Below, in pieces: positions 35,299 to 43,413 of a DNA stretch of 64,000 bases. This DNA is from Chitinophaga sp. LS1 (GTDB taxonomy: Bacteria; Bacteroidota; Bacteroidia; Chitinophagales; Chitinophagaceae). The DNA lies in assembly GCF_034274695.1 (NCBI RefSeq), contig NZ_CP128362.1:6636501-6700500 (forward strand), read 5' to 3'. Numbering within the stretch: position 1 is the first letter of the stretch; every line of letters begins with the position of its first letter. The notes under the pieces were generated by a model that was given only the letters and a program-made list of their open reading frames with translations, ran no database searches and was not told where the DNA came from. A program made the position numbers and the translations under genes.

Positions 35299-36021
35299 GT
35301 GGTTCTGTTGATTTTAAAGCGAATGAAAACAGGCTGCCAGTGGCGAGAGTTGTGTATTTGCGAATATTTTGATAAAGGGGCGACCTCGTGGCAAAATATT
35401 CACAGGTATTTTTTAAAATGGAGTAAAGACGGTTCATTCAAGAGGGCTTGGATCAATCTTTTATCTTGTAATAAGAAACTGCTGGATCTGTCAAGCGCTC
35501 AGTTAGATGGTAGCCATACACCTGTCAAACGTGGTGGCCAGGCGGTAGGTTATCAAGGCAGAAAAGCTTCAAAAACCAGTAATAGTTTGTTCTTATGTGA
35601 CAACAGAGGTCAGATGCTGACGGTATCAACGGCGCAAAGTGGAGAGCATAATGACTTATACGATATAGTGAAGCTGTTTAAAGAAATGATCGGGGTTCTG
35701 GAACAATCCGATATCAATTGCAATGGAATATTTGTAAATGCCGATCCTGGATTTGACAGCGAAGATTTAAAACAAGTATGCATTGACTACGAGATTGAAT
35801 TAAATGTAAAACCCAACTTGCGAAATCAAAAGAAGCAAAGTGATGAATACCGATATTTTGATGATCAACTTTACAAAAGACGAACAAAAATTGAACATGC
35901 CAATGCCTGGATGGATGCTTTTAAAGCATTGCTTGTCAGATATGAAAAACTTGTTGAAACATGGATGGCATTGCAATGGCTGGCTCTTATAACCCTTTTT
36001 TGTAGAAAATTAAAAGTATAA
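35299..36021 (+). CDS. IS5-family DDE transposase
   Basis: 240 residues from a GTG at 35299. DDE residues: LDGSHTPVKRGG (Asp), VNADPGFDSEDL (Asp) and RTKIEHANAWMDAFKALLVR (Glu). N-terminal block KRMKTGCQWRELC is the DUF4096-type domain. The frame is open upstream to 35191 and codes for LGLIDEDKVRDWILPHLSKG then KRGFKAR, which looks like real protein. No ATG, GTG or TTG exists there, so either a rare ATT start near 35200 or the GTG is used. Otherwise intact. Confidence 0.9.
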   Translation: MVLLILKRMKTGCQWRELCICEYFDKGATSWQNIHRYFLKWSKDGSFKRAWINLLSCNKKLLDLSSAQLDGSHTPVKRGGQAVGYQGRKASKTSNSLFLCDNRGQMLTVSTAQSGEHNDLYDIVKLFKEMIGVLEQSDINCNGIFVNADPGFDSEDLKQVCIDYEIELNVKPNLRNQKKQSDEYRYFDDQLYKRRTKIEHANAWMDAFKALLVRYEKLVETWMALQWLALITLFCRKLKV

Positions 36022-36037
36022 ACAACTTCTATATCAT

Positions 36038-36538
36038 TTAGGCACGCAGCCATTTTTTCATCGGAGGAAAATCTTCTTTGTCACCTGCCTTCGTCATCAT
36101 GCCCACACTCTGTAACATTAATATTCCTATATAATCATTCATACGACAGCTTTCCATAATATCACTACTGCCACCCCTGTAACCTTCTTCATGAAAAACA
36201 TAATCAGGATCTATATCCAGATGCAGGCAGGCCGCGTATGACCAGGCAATTGCCATGATCTCTTCTGCCTCCCTGTCCTTCCGCTTAATAATCGCATTTT
36301 CTGTTAAACGGGCGCGATCTTTCGTTGATACGACGGCAACATGACCCGCTTCATGAAGTATATCTCCCGGGTATTTCAACGTGTCTCTGTCAATGATGAT
36401 AGTACCGTTCTCAATCAGGAAACCCGGTAAAAAGCTATCATCACCTAAACTCCTGAATATTGTCTGAATGCCGATAGCATTCACGAAAGCAATACATTTC
36501 TCAAATGTGACTATGTCATCATGTTCATTACTAATCAT
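36038..36538 (-). CDS. putative HExxH zinc protein
   Basis: 166 residues from the ATG at 36538; a TTG at 36580 would extend it by 14 residues and sits 3 nt after the mscS-like stop. ILHEAGHVAVV is an HExxH zinc-protease motif. ENGTIIIDRDTLKYPGDILH precedes it, and AEEIMAIAWSYAACLHL follows, as in ImmA/IrrE-like or M78-type minimal peptidases, but no family is certain. No signal peptide. The IS insertion ends 8 bp from its stop. Possibly co-transcribed with the mscS-like gene. Confidence 0.65.
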   Translation of the reverse strand: MISNEHDDIVTFEKCIAFVNAIGIQTIFRSLGDDSFLPGFLIENGTIIIDRDTLKYPGDILHEAGHVAVVSTKDRARLTENAIIKRKDREAEEIMAIAWSYAACLHLDIDPDYVFHEEGYRGGSSDIMESCRMNDYIGILMLQSVGMMTKAGDKEDFPPMKKWLRA

Positions 36539-36583
36539 ATTCGCGGAAGGTACGAATAACCGCTGGAAATACCCATCCAAAGA

Positions 36584-37633
36584 TTAACTATTATTCGCAT
36601 TGAATACCGTCTGTGTCGGATATGCAAACTGAATACCCCGCTTCGCAAACTCTCTGAAAATAGCAAGGTTGATCACCTGCTGTATATCCATATACTTATT
36701 ATAATCACTTGTCAGTACATTGTACACCACCTCAAATTTCAAACTATACGGCCCATAAGTCGCAAAATGCGCCCTGTCAAATGCAATGCCTTCCTGTGCA
36801 GTGATGATGGTTTTTAAAATAGCAGGTATCTCTTCTATCACATCGGCAGGAGTTTCATACACCACATCCAGCACAAATGCAATCCTGCGCTTCTCCATTC
36901 TTTTGAAGTTGTGAATGCGTGAGTCTGTCAATTGCTTATTAGAGAAGATCATTTCCTCTCCACTGGTGCTACGGATACGGGTTGTCTTTACACCAATCTC
37001 CATCACTGTACCACTCTTGTCTCCTACCAGTATCGCATCACCTATCTCAAAAGGTCTGTCAAAGAAGATCACGAAATAACAAAACAGATCACTCAATATA
37101 TTCTGTGAAGCCAGTGCAATGGCCACACCACCAATACCCAAACTCGTGATGATCGTTGTGACATTGTACCCGAAATTATCCAGCAGAAACACGATCGCAA
37201 TACACCATAATACAAGGTTGATGATCATCAATATCCCCTTCACTTCACTCCTTCTTGCATCTGCATAGGATCGCTTTTGTAAATAAGAGATCAAAGCATA
37301 TTCGATGAGCATCGTCAATACCCGCAACACGAAAAAGGTATTGATCAATACCATCACACCATGCATTCCATTCGCCAACTTTACCGGCAGTACGAGGTAA
37401 TGAATACCACCATAAATCACCGTGATGTAGAGTGCCGGCATTATTGCACGGTCTATGACGCGGATGATGAAATCATCTACTGTATTGACGGTTCTTTCCG
37501 CCCATTTTCTTAACCTGTGTAATACGATACTTTTGATAATGCGCAGAGCGATCAATCCAATTACGATAACTCCCAACGCGATGACATAGGCATACAAAGT
37601 ATTCCCCCAAAAGATCTGATTTAAACCTTCCAT
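36584..37633 (-). CDS. MscS-family mechanosensitive ion channel
   Basis: 349 residues. Three or more membrane helices in the first ~170 residues, then the pore helix TSLGIGGVAIALASQNILSD (TM3 of MscS) and the beta domain (FDRPFEIGDAILVGDKSGTV, then GVKTTRIRSTSGEEMIFSN, the family signature). It opens under membrane tension and protects against osmotic downshock. It is first in a run with the HExxH gene downstream and follows trmN6/tsaD by 21 nt, so it may be in that operon. Confidence 0.93.
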   Translation of the reverse strand: MEGLNQIFWGNTLYAYVIALGVIVIGLIALRIIKSIVLHRLRKWAERTVNTVDDFIIRVIDRAIMPALYITVIYGGIHYLVLPVKLANGMHGVMVLINTFFVLRVLTMLIEYALISYLQKRSYADARRSEVKGILMIINLVLWCIAIVFLLDNFGYNVTTIITSLGIGGVAIALASQNILSDLFCYFVIFFDRPFEIGDAILVGDKSGTVMEIGVKTTRIRSTSGEEMIFSNKQLTDSRIHNFKRMEKRRIAFVLDVVYETPADVIEEIPAILKTIITAQEGIAFDRAHFATYGPYSLKFEVVYNVLTSDYNKYMDIQQVINLAIFREFAKRGIQFAYPTQTVFNANNS

Positions 37634-37654
37634 GCTGTGATGTTCTAACTAAAT

Positions 37655-38479
37655 TTATAAATACAAATAATAAGGCTGTAACAATGCCTTGAATGCCGCT
37701 GTGTAATCATTGCCTGCTTCCTTAATGGCCATTACTTCTTCATCGCGGGGTGTTTCTTCCCGGCCGAAAATAGCAATGGTGCGGAATTTGTCATGATTTA
37801 CACTTTGCTTTACGTGTAGTACTTTGCGGGGATAAAATCCTTTTTGTGTGGCTAATACTTCAAAAGTGGCATAAGGCTTATAGGGTAACAAAACGGAGAA
37901 AACGCCTGATAAAGACAGGTTTTTATCAATCACATCCAGTAATGCTGAATAATTCAGGGTGGTGGTGTGCATGGCCTGATTCCTTAATTGATCCGGACTT
38001 TTTAAATCTGATTCATAAAAAGGAGGATTGGTGATGATGAGGTCGTGCTTTACCTCCAATGATAATGTACGGGCATCACCAGTTAAGATATTTAATCTTG
38101 AAGCCCAGGGCGCATCAGCAAAATTCCGCTTTGCCTGACCTGCAGCTACAACATCCAGTTCTACGGCAGTAATAGAGGCTTCGCTGAATCTTTGCGCCAG
38201 CATCAGGCTCAATAGTCCTGTACCAGCTCCTATATCTAAAATACGAGGCGCCGGTAAAACTTTCTCTGAAGCAATATCAGCACTCACAGATACTTTCGCT
38301 GAAGTAACAGCAGCTCTCGCCGCCTCTTTTTCTTGTGAACCACCCCCACCTAACAATCCCTCTTCCGCCACATACCAACCCGTATACGCCCCCTGCAAAC
38401 AGGCATCTGTGCACACTTTCATAGCACAATCTTCCTGATTCACCGTAAATTGTTTGAAACGAAAAAATTGATTCGCCAT
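37655..38479 (-). CDS. tRNA1(Val) N6-adenine methyltransferase-like
   Basis: 274 residues. Core: FRFKQFTVNQEDCAMKVCTDA, ILDIGAGTGLLSLMLAQRFS (SAM site), TNPPFYESDL (NPPY/F catalytic loop), LLPYKPYATFEVLA. It matches TrmN6/YfiC, which methylates A37 of tRNA-Val. An unusual ~35-residue insert, rich in Gly, Ala, Ser and Glu, lies between TGWYVAEEG and APRILDIG, where the family normally has almost no linker. Third gene of a run after tsaD, gap 2 nt. Confidence 0.88.
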   Translation of the reverse strand: MANQFFRFKQFTVNQEDCAMKVCTDACLQGAYTGWYVAEEGLLGGGGSQEKEAARAAVTSAKVSVSADIASEKVLPAPRILDIGAGTGLLSLMLAQRFSEASITAVELDVVAAGQAKRNFADAPWASRLNILTGDARTLSLEVKHDLIITNPPFYESDLKSPDQLRNQAMHTTTLNYSALLDVIDKNLSLSGVFSVLLPYKPYATFEVLATQKGFYPRKVLHVKQSVNHDKFRTIAIFGREETPRDEEVMAIKEAGNDYTAAFKALLQPYYLYL

Positions 38480-38481
38480 AT

Positions 38482-39486
38482 TTAAAATGCTGCTCTTGCA
38501 CCAGGTACCGCATCCAGTCCTACAAACTCCTTTGCCTGGTATTTATAATATGCTGTGATAGCGATCATGGCTGCATTATCCGTACAATATTCAAACTTAG
38601 GAATGTAAGTGTTCCAGCCAAACTTCTCGCCATAGGTTTGCAACGCCATTCTCAAACCAGAGTTCGCACTTACACCACCAGCAATGCCGATCTCTTTTAT
38701 ACCAGTTTCCTTCGAAGCCTTCACCAGTTTATTCATGAGAATACTAACAATCCTGTGCTGAATAGAAGCACAAATATCCGCCATATTATGCTGCACAAAA
38801 TCAGGATCCAGCCTGGTTTTTTCCTGCAGGAAATAAAGAATAGCCGTCTTCAGCCCGCTAAAACTGAAGTTCAGCTCAGGTATCTGTGGCTCAGGGAATT
38901 TAAACCGGGTCGGATCCCCCAGTTTCGCATATTTATCAATCAAAGGACCACCCGGATAAGGCAAACCCAGTAATTTCGCACTCTTATCAAATGCCTCTCC
39001 TGCCGCATCATCCATGGTTTCACCTATCACTTTCATTTGCAGCGGACTATCTACCCGCACGATCTGTGTGTGCCCACCAGATACAGTGAGACACAAAAAC
39101 GGAAATGAAGGAATGGGATCTTCGATGAAATTGGCCAGCACGTGGGCCTGCATATGGTGAACAGCAATGAGCGGTTTATTCAGCGCCAGCGCCAGTGACT
39201 TGGCAAAACAACTACCTACCAGCAGTGCGCCGATCAGCCCAGGGGCCTGTGTAAAGGCAATGGCGTCCAGTTCCTCCTTACGTATACCTGCCTGTTTAAG
39301 GGCATAGTCTACCACCGGAACGATATTTTCCTGGTGAGCACGGGAAGCCAGTTCCGGCACCACACCGCCATATTGCTCATGAATAGTCTGGTTAGCTATA
39401 TAATTGGAAAGAATCTTTCCATCTACCAGTACGGAAGCACTGGTTTCATCACAAGACGACTCTATCGCGAGTATTTTTACTGACAT
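38482..39486 (-). CDS. tsaD: tRNA N6-adenosine threonylcarbamoyltransferase
   Basis: 334 residues. ASKHA ATPase fold: LAIESSCDETSASVLVDGK at the N-terminus, the metal motif AVHHMQAHVLANF, LCLTVSGGHTQIV, GEAFDKSAKLLGLPYPGG and IGIAGGVSANSGL. With TsaB/E it adds the threonylcarbamoyl group to A37 of ANN-decoding tRNAs. The -7 box TAGTTTTG is only 5 nt before the ATG. Normal length. Confidence 0.97.
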   Translation of the reverse strand: MSVKILAIESSCDETSASVLVDGKILSNYIANQTIHEQYGGVVPELASRAHQENIVPVVDYALKQAGIRKEELDAIAFTQAPGLIGALLVGSCFAKSLALALNKPLIAVHHMQAHVLANFIEDPIPSFPFLCLTVSGGHTQIVRVDSPLQMKVIGETMDDAAGEAFDKSAKLLGLPYPGGPLIDKYAKLGDPTRFKFPEPQIPELNFSFSGLKTAILYFLQEKTRLDPDFVQHNMADICASIQHRIVSILMNKLVKASKETGIKEIGIAGGVSANSGLRMALQTYGEKFGWNTYIPKFEYCTDNAAMIAITAYYKYQAKEFVGLDAVPGARAAF

Positions 39487-39491
39487 GGATG

Positions 39492-39499
39492 CAAAACTA
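39492..39499 (-). promoter_or_regulatory. -7 box (TAGTTTTG) abutting tsaD
   Basis: TAGTTTTG on the minus strand ends 5 nt before the ATG at 39486; leaderless or nearly so. Confidence 0.55.
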
Positions 39500-39504
39500 A
39501 AAAG

Positions 39505-39540
39505 AAAATCCGCTTCTGCCTAAAGGCGAAGCGGATTTTT
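39505..39540 (-). terminator. terminator of the ABC permease gene side
   Basis: AAAATCCGCTTC / GAAGCGGATTTT with inner GCC/GGC; sits just upstream of the tsaD -7 box and insulates it. Confidence 0.8.
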
Positions 39541-39551
39541 GAAGGGGACAT

Positions 39552-39676
39552 CCTTCTGTCTGAATAAATCCTTCTATCTGAATGATATTTTCTATCAGAG
39601 TGAATTCTTCTATCTGAGTGAGATTTCTATCTGAGTGAGATTTTCTATCCAAATCGAATTTTCTATCTGAATAAAA
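39552..39676. repeat. degenerate 17-20-bp tandem repeat (about 7 copies)
   Basis: Units of the form TTCTATCTGAGTGAGATT, with variants (GTCTGAATAAAT, ATCCAAATCGAA), repeat from 39552 to 39676. Non-coding. Confidence 0.8.
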
Positions 39677-39687
39677 CACAAATCCCA

Positions 39688-40935
39688 TCACGTACTCCTG
39701 ATCGCCACCACCGGATCCAGCTTCGAAGCTGACCACGCCGGAATAAACCCGGCTATCACCCCCACCACCGTACTCACACTCAATCCTATTATAATATTCT
39801 TCATCGTCAGCGCCACCGGAAATACATCAAACATATTCAACACCAACGTAATCATATATACCAGCAACAACCCCAATCCTCCTCCCACCAGGCACAACAT
39901 AATCGCTTCCAGCAAAAATTCCATCAAAATCACCTTCTTCCTGGCCCCAATGGCCTTCTTCAACCCAATGATGTTCGTTCGCTCTTTCACCGTTACAAAC
40001 ATAATATTCGCAATTCCAAACCCACCTACTATCAGCGCAAACATCGCTATTATGATCCCTCCTATATTGATCTTGACAAAGATACTTTCCAGGTTCCCGG
40101 ACGCTGATGTAATCTCATTCAATGAAAAATTATCTTCCTCCGTAGGCCGCAACCGCCGAATAGCCCGCATTACCCCGGTCAGATCATCCTTCATCTCTTT
40201 TACGGATATCCCCGGCTTTGCTTTTACCGTTATAAACGGATCCCCATACAACCGCTCATCTACCACCGTTTTGCCAAAGGCATACGGCACCATCACCGTA
40301 TTATCATAATTGATGGCATCCATACCCGAGCCCTTTTTCTTTAGTACGCCAATCACCCTCACCGGTCTGCCCGCTACCCGTATCACCTTGCCCAGGGCCG
40401 CCTCCGGACTCCCAAACAATCCATCCCAGATATTTCCTCCCAGGATGGCCACATTCGCCCCGTCATTCTCCTTGCCAGCAAAATACCGGCCTCCAATGAT
40501 CTTCAGGGACTGAATTTTAATATAATCTTCCGTCACGGGCAGGAACTCTACCCCCTCCATAGATTCGCTTTTATAATCGATCCGCTTATTGCCAGATGAA
40601 AACGCAAATGCCGCAAACTGCACCGTATGGGTCTTTTCCGTCATGTATCGCAACTCTTTGTACTCCGGCTGCGGACGGTTCACAAATTTCCACCACGGCA
40701 TGTCCGGACCTCCATCCCATGGCCACTTCTGGATAAAGATCACATCAGACCCCAGGGCTTCCAGGCCTTTGCGGATATTACTTTCCAAACTATTTGTAGC
40801 AGTAAAAACAGCGATGATACAGAATATACCAATTGTGATTCCTAAAAGAGATAAAAACGTACGGAGCTTGTTCATTCTGAGCTCCTGGACGGCCATTTTC
40901 AGGCTACTCCATAATATTTTAATCGTGGCAATCAT
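39688..40935 (-). CDS. MacB/FtsX-type ABC transporter permease
   Basis: 415 residues from the ATG at 40935; longer frames start upstream of the divergent prfC promoter and are rejected. MIATIKILWSSLKMAVQELR, then RMNKLRTFLSLLGITIGIF (TM1), a ~220-residue MacB periplasmic core (VEFLPVTEDYIKIQSLKIIG, NVAILGGNIWDGLFG) and three C-terminal helices with VKERTNIIGLKKAIGARKK. Likely an exporter or mechanotransmission permease; no ATPase gene is next to it. Substrate unknown. Confidence 0.9.
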   Translation of the reverse strand: MIATIKILWSSLKMAVQELRMNKLRTFLSLLGITIGIFCIIAVFTATNSLESNIRKGLEALGSDVIFIQKWPWDGGPDMPWWKFVNRPQPEYKELRYMTEKTHTVQFAAFAFSSGNKRIDYKSESMEGVEFLPVTEDYIKIQSLKIIGGRYFAGKENDGANVAILGGNIWDGLFGSPEAALGKVIRVAGRPVRVIGVLKKKGSGMDAINYDNTVMVPYAFGKTVVDERLYGDPFITVKAKPGISVKEMKDDLTGVMRAIRRLRPTEEDNFSLNEITSASGNLESIFVKINIGGIIIAMFALIVGGFGIANIMFVTVKERTNIIGLKKAIGARKKVILMEFLLEAIMLCLVGGGLGLLLVYMITLVLNMFDVFPVALTMKNIIIGLSVSTVVGVIAGFIPAWSASKLDPVVAIRST

Positions 40936-41010
40936 AGCGTTGTGGCAATCATAGATTAAATGTAAAGTAATGATAAATTGTGAGATTACATCCATTTCAC
41001 AATTCATTCG

Positions 41011-41018
41011 TACCTTTG
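41011..41018 (+). promoter_or_regulatory. -7 box (TACCTTTG) for prfC
   Basis: TACCTTTG, 24 nt before the ATG at 41043. It excludes the longer in-frame start at 40980. Confidence 0.6.
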
Positions 41019-41042
41019 CACACATTTTTGGTACAAACGCAT

Positions 41043-42626
41043 ATGAAGTACGCAAGCGAAATCAATAAACGAAAGACATTTGCTATTATAGCCCACCCGG
41101 ATGCCGGTAAAACCACCTTGACGGAAAAATTCCTGCTCTTTGGTGGCGCCATCCAGACTGCGGGCGCCGTAAAGTCTAACAAGATCAAGAAACATACGAC
41201 CTCCGACTTTATGGAAATCGAACGGCAGCGTGGTATCTCTGTGGCCACCTCCGTGATGACTTTCGAATACCGGGATATGCTGATAAATCTGCTCGATACC
41301 CCGGGTCACAAGGACTTCGCGGAAGATACCTACCGTACCCTGACCGCAGTGGACAGCGTTGTGCTGGTCATCGACTGTGTAAAGGGGGTGGAAGAGCAGA
41401 CGGAACGCCTCATGGAGGTATGCCGTATGCGCGATACCCCGGTGATCATCTTTGTCAATAAGATGGACCGTGACGGTAAAAATCCATTCGACCTGCTGGA
41501 TGAGCTGGAAGAAAAACTGCGTATCAAGGTTCGCCCTCTGAGCTGGCCAATTAACGGCGGTACAGACTTTAAAGGGGTGTATAACCTGTATAATAAGAGC
41601 TTTGTATCCTTCGCGCCTAACAAGAAAGCAACAGATGATGATATCGTTCCACTGTCTGACCTGACAAGTGATTTCATCGATCAGACTTTCAATGCAACGG
41701 ATGCAGCCCAGCTACGTAACGACGTGGAACTGATTGAGGGTGTATATGATACCTTTGAGAATACGGAATACCTGGAAGGTAAAATGGCGCCTGTTTTCTT
41801 TGGTAGCGCCGTGAATAACTTCGGGGTGAAGGACCTGCTCGATACCTTCATAGAGATCGCGCCTACGCCAAGAGATCGTGAATCCAGCACCCGTCCTGTT
41901 CCGGTGGCAGATGATAAATTCAGTGGTTTTATCTTTAAAATTCACGCAAACCTCGATCCGAGACACCGTGATCGTATCGCATTTTTACGTGTGTGTTCCG
42001 GTAAGTTTGAGCGGAATAAATTCTTCCACCATGTAAGGTTGGATAAGGATGTACGATTCAGTAACCCTTATACCTTCCTGGCACGGGAAAAGAATGTGGT
42101 GGATGATGCGTATCCGGGTGATGTGGTGGGTTTGTTTGATACGGGGAACTTTAAGATTGGAGATACACTGACGGAAGGTGAGAACTTCTATTTTACAGGT
42201 ATTCCAAGCTTCTCTCCTGAGTTGTTTAAGGAGGTGGTGAATAAGGATCCGATGAAGACAAAGCAGTTGGAGAAAGGGTTGAGACAGTTGACGGATGAGG
42301 GTGTGGCGCAGTTGTTTACACAGCATGGTGGTAATCGTAAGATTATTGGTTGTGTGGGTGATCTGCAGTTTGAGGTGATACAGTATCGTTTGTTGCAGGA
42401 GTATGGAGCGTCTTGTATGTTTAATACTTTGCCGTTTTATAAGGCGTGCTGGATTACCGGGGATAAGGCGAAGGTAGAGGAGTTTATAAGGTTTAAACAG
42501 GCGAATGTGGTGGAGGATAAGGATGGACACCTGGTTTATCTGGCACAGAGTGAGTGGTATTTGAATACGGAGCGGACGAATAATCCGGCGGTGGAGTTTC
42601 ATTTTACTTCTGAAATTCATAAATAA
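41043..42626 (+). CDS. prfC: peptide chain release factor 3
   Basis: 527 residues. GTPase motifs: [15 protein letters not shown] (G1), [12 protein letters not shown] (G2), [14 protein letters not shown] (G3, RF3-specific), VNKMDRD (G4). Domains II and III follow, with [15 protein letters not shown] and [14 protein letters not shown]3 releases RF1/RF2 from the ribosome after termination. Start chosen at [15 protein letters not shown] because the -7 box lies between it and the upstream frame start. Full length. Codon use becomes G/T-rich toward the 3' end. Confidence 0.98.
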   Translation: MKYASEINKRKTFAIIAHPDAGKTTLTEKFLLFGGAIQTAGAVKSNKIKKHTTSDFMEIERQRGISVATSVMTFEYRDMLINLLDTPGHKDFAEDTYRTLTAVDSVVLVIDCVKGVEEQTERLMEVCRMRDTPVIIFVNKMDRDGKNPFDLLDELEEKLRIKVRPLSWPINGGTDFKGVYNLYNKSFVSFAPNKKATDDDIVPLSDLTSDFIDQTFNATDAAQLRNDVELIEGVYDTFENTEYLEGKMAPVFFGSAVNNFGVKDLLDTFIEIAPTPRDRESSTRPVPVADDKFSGFIFKIHANLDPRHRDRIAFLRVCSGKFERNKFFHHVRLDKDVRFSNPYTFLAREKNVVDDAYPGDVVGLFDTGNFKIGDTLTEGENFYFTGIPSFSPELFKEVVNKDPMKTKQLEKGLRQLTDEGVAQLFTQHGGNRKIIGCVGDLQFEVIQYRLLQEYGASCMFNTLPFYKACWITGDKAKVEEFIRFKQANVVEDKDGHLVYLAQSEWYLNTERTNNPAVEFHFTSEIHK

Positions 42627-42632
42627 AATATC

Positions 42633-42677
42633 GGCGGTGATTGAGGTGATTGCTTCGCAATCACCTCAATCACCGCC
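42633..42677 (+). terminator. perfect 21-bp hairpin after prfC
   Basis: Arms 42633-42653 and 42657-42677 are exact complements with a TTC loop, 7 nt after the prfC stop. No clear T-tract. Likely a terminator or RNA-stability hairpin. Confidence 0.7.
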
Positions 42678-42680
42678 AGG

Positions 42681-42723
42681 CGAAAGTTTTGGAGATGAGC
42701 AGAGCTCATCTCCAAAACTTTCG
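42681..42723 (+). repeat. second perfect 20-bp hairpin
   Basis: Arms 42681-42700 and 42704-42723 are exact complements, loop AGA, 3 nt after the first hairpin. Confidence 0.8.
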
Positions 42724-42850
42724 AAAGATAAAGAAGCCCGAAGGATAACAAAAAAATAGCCGCATCCTGTGATCAGGCGCGGCGTTATAATAAATTGTAC
42801 GACCAACTCAAATGTAGTACAATTGCAGACTGTCCTTAGACTTGTAAAAC

Positions 42851-42884
42851 AACAAGGCAAAGCTATTACAGCTTTGCCTTTGTT
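42851..42884 (-). terminator. terminator of the DUF6265 gene
   Basis: AACAAGGCAAAGCT / AGCTTTGCCTTTGTT with a TATTAC-type loop. Confidence 0.75.
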
Positions 42885-42927
42885 ATTTATACATTTGGGA
42901 AATTGATTTACGCAAGTGGGAAATCCA

Positions 42928-43413
42928 TTATTTCCTTTTGTACTCCAATATGATCTCACTAAATGTCTTCTCCTTCTCTCCTTTATAATGAACTTCCAGT
43001 TCATCCTCCTTCTTCCACTTATATACTATCTTTTGCGGATAATCACATTCCGGGTTTTCTGCCACAAAACCATTAGCTTGTATCACCGTTACCTTGAATG
43101 GCACCGGCTTTCCACTCTTTGGATCCGACACCGCAACAATGCTGAAATACAGGTCTTTCCCTCTTCTCTCCAGTTGCATATGATCCATCTCTACACTATC
43201 CTTACCGGTTATACGATGCGTCACTCCCTGCCAGGTATTCTCATCCAACTTTATCCAATACTCTGTAAAAGTACTGTGCTTCGTAGGCATACGCCAATAT
43301 CCCAATATGTGATCCACGTACTTAAAGTCGGCCGGCTTTACCTGGGCAAAACTGTTACTGCAAAACAATAACAGCAGCAGGTATTTACTGTGGTACCACA
43401 GCTTCTTCCCCAT
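42928..43413 (-). CDS. secreted DUF6265-like protein
   Basis: 161 residues with a signal peptide (KYLLLLLFCSNSFA). LGYWRMPTKHSTFTEYWIKL, ITGKDSVEMDHMQLERR and KWKKEDELEVHYKGE fit the DUF6265 beta-barrel family (lipocalin-like). The gene overlaps the end of ubiD by 29 bp on the same strand, suggesting linked expression. Function unknown. Confidence 0.75.
   Translation of the reverse strand: MGKKLWYHSKYLLLLLFCSNSFAQVKPADFKYVDHILGYWRMPTKHSTFTEYWIKLDENTWQGVTHRITGKDSVEMDHMQLERRGKDLYFSIVAVSDPKSGKPVPFKVTVIQANGFVAENPECDYPQKIVYKWKKEDELEVHYKGEKEKTFSEIILEYKRK

Larger units (their letters stand above)
35120..36029 (+). mobile_element. IS5-family insertion sequence, ~910 bp
   Basis: Terminal inverted repeats GAAGTTGTTTACACTTTT (35120-35137) and AAAAGTATAAACAACTTC (36012-36029) match at 17 of 18 positions. 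A 3-bp direct repeat TAT flanks both ends (35117-35119, 36030-36032), consistent with a target duplication. It holds one transposase gene. Inserted between a terminator and the 3' end of the next gene, so no gene is broken. Confidence 0.9.

Noticed and set aside
39497..39736. 79-codon minus-strand frame
   Set aside because: Made of the degenerate tandem repeat and the terminator.
40980..41042. longer start of prfC
   Set aside because: The -7 box at 41011 lies inside the extension, so it would not be transcribed from that promoter.
40936..41055. longer start of the ABC permease
   Set aside because: The extension runs through the prfC promoter region and lacks membrane or domain character.
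41985..42620. 211-codon minus-strand frame opposite prfC
   Set aside because: Shadow of a highly conserved gene; composition reflects prfC codons.
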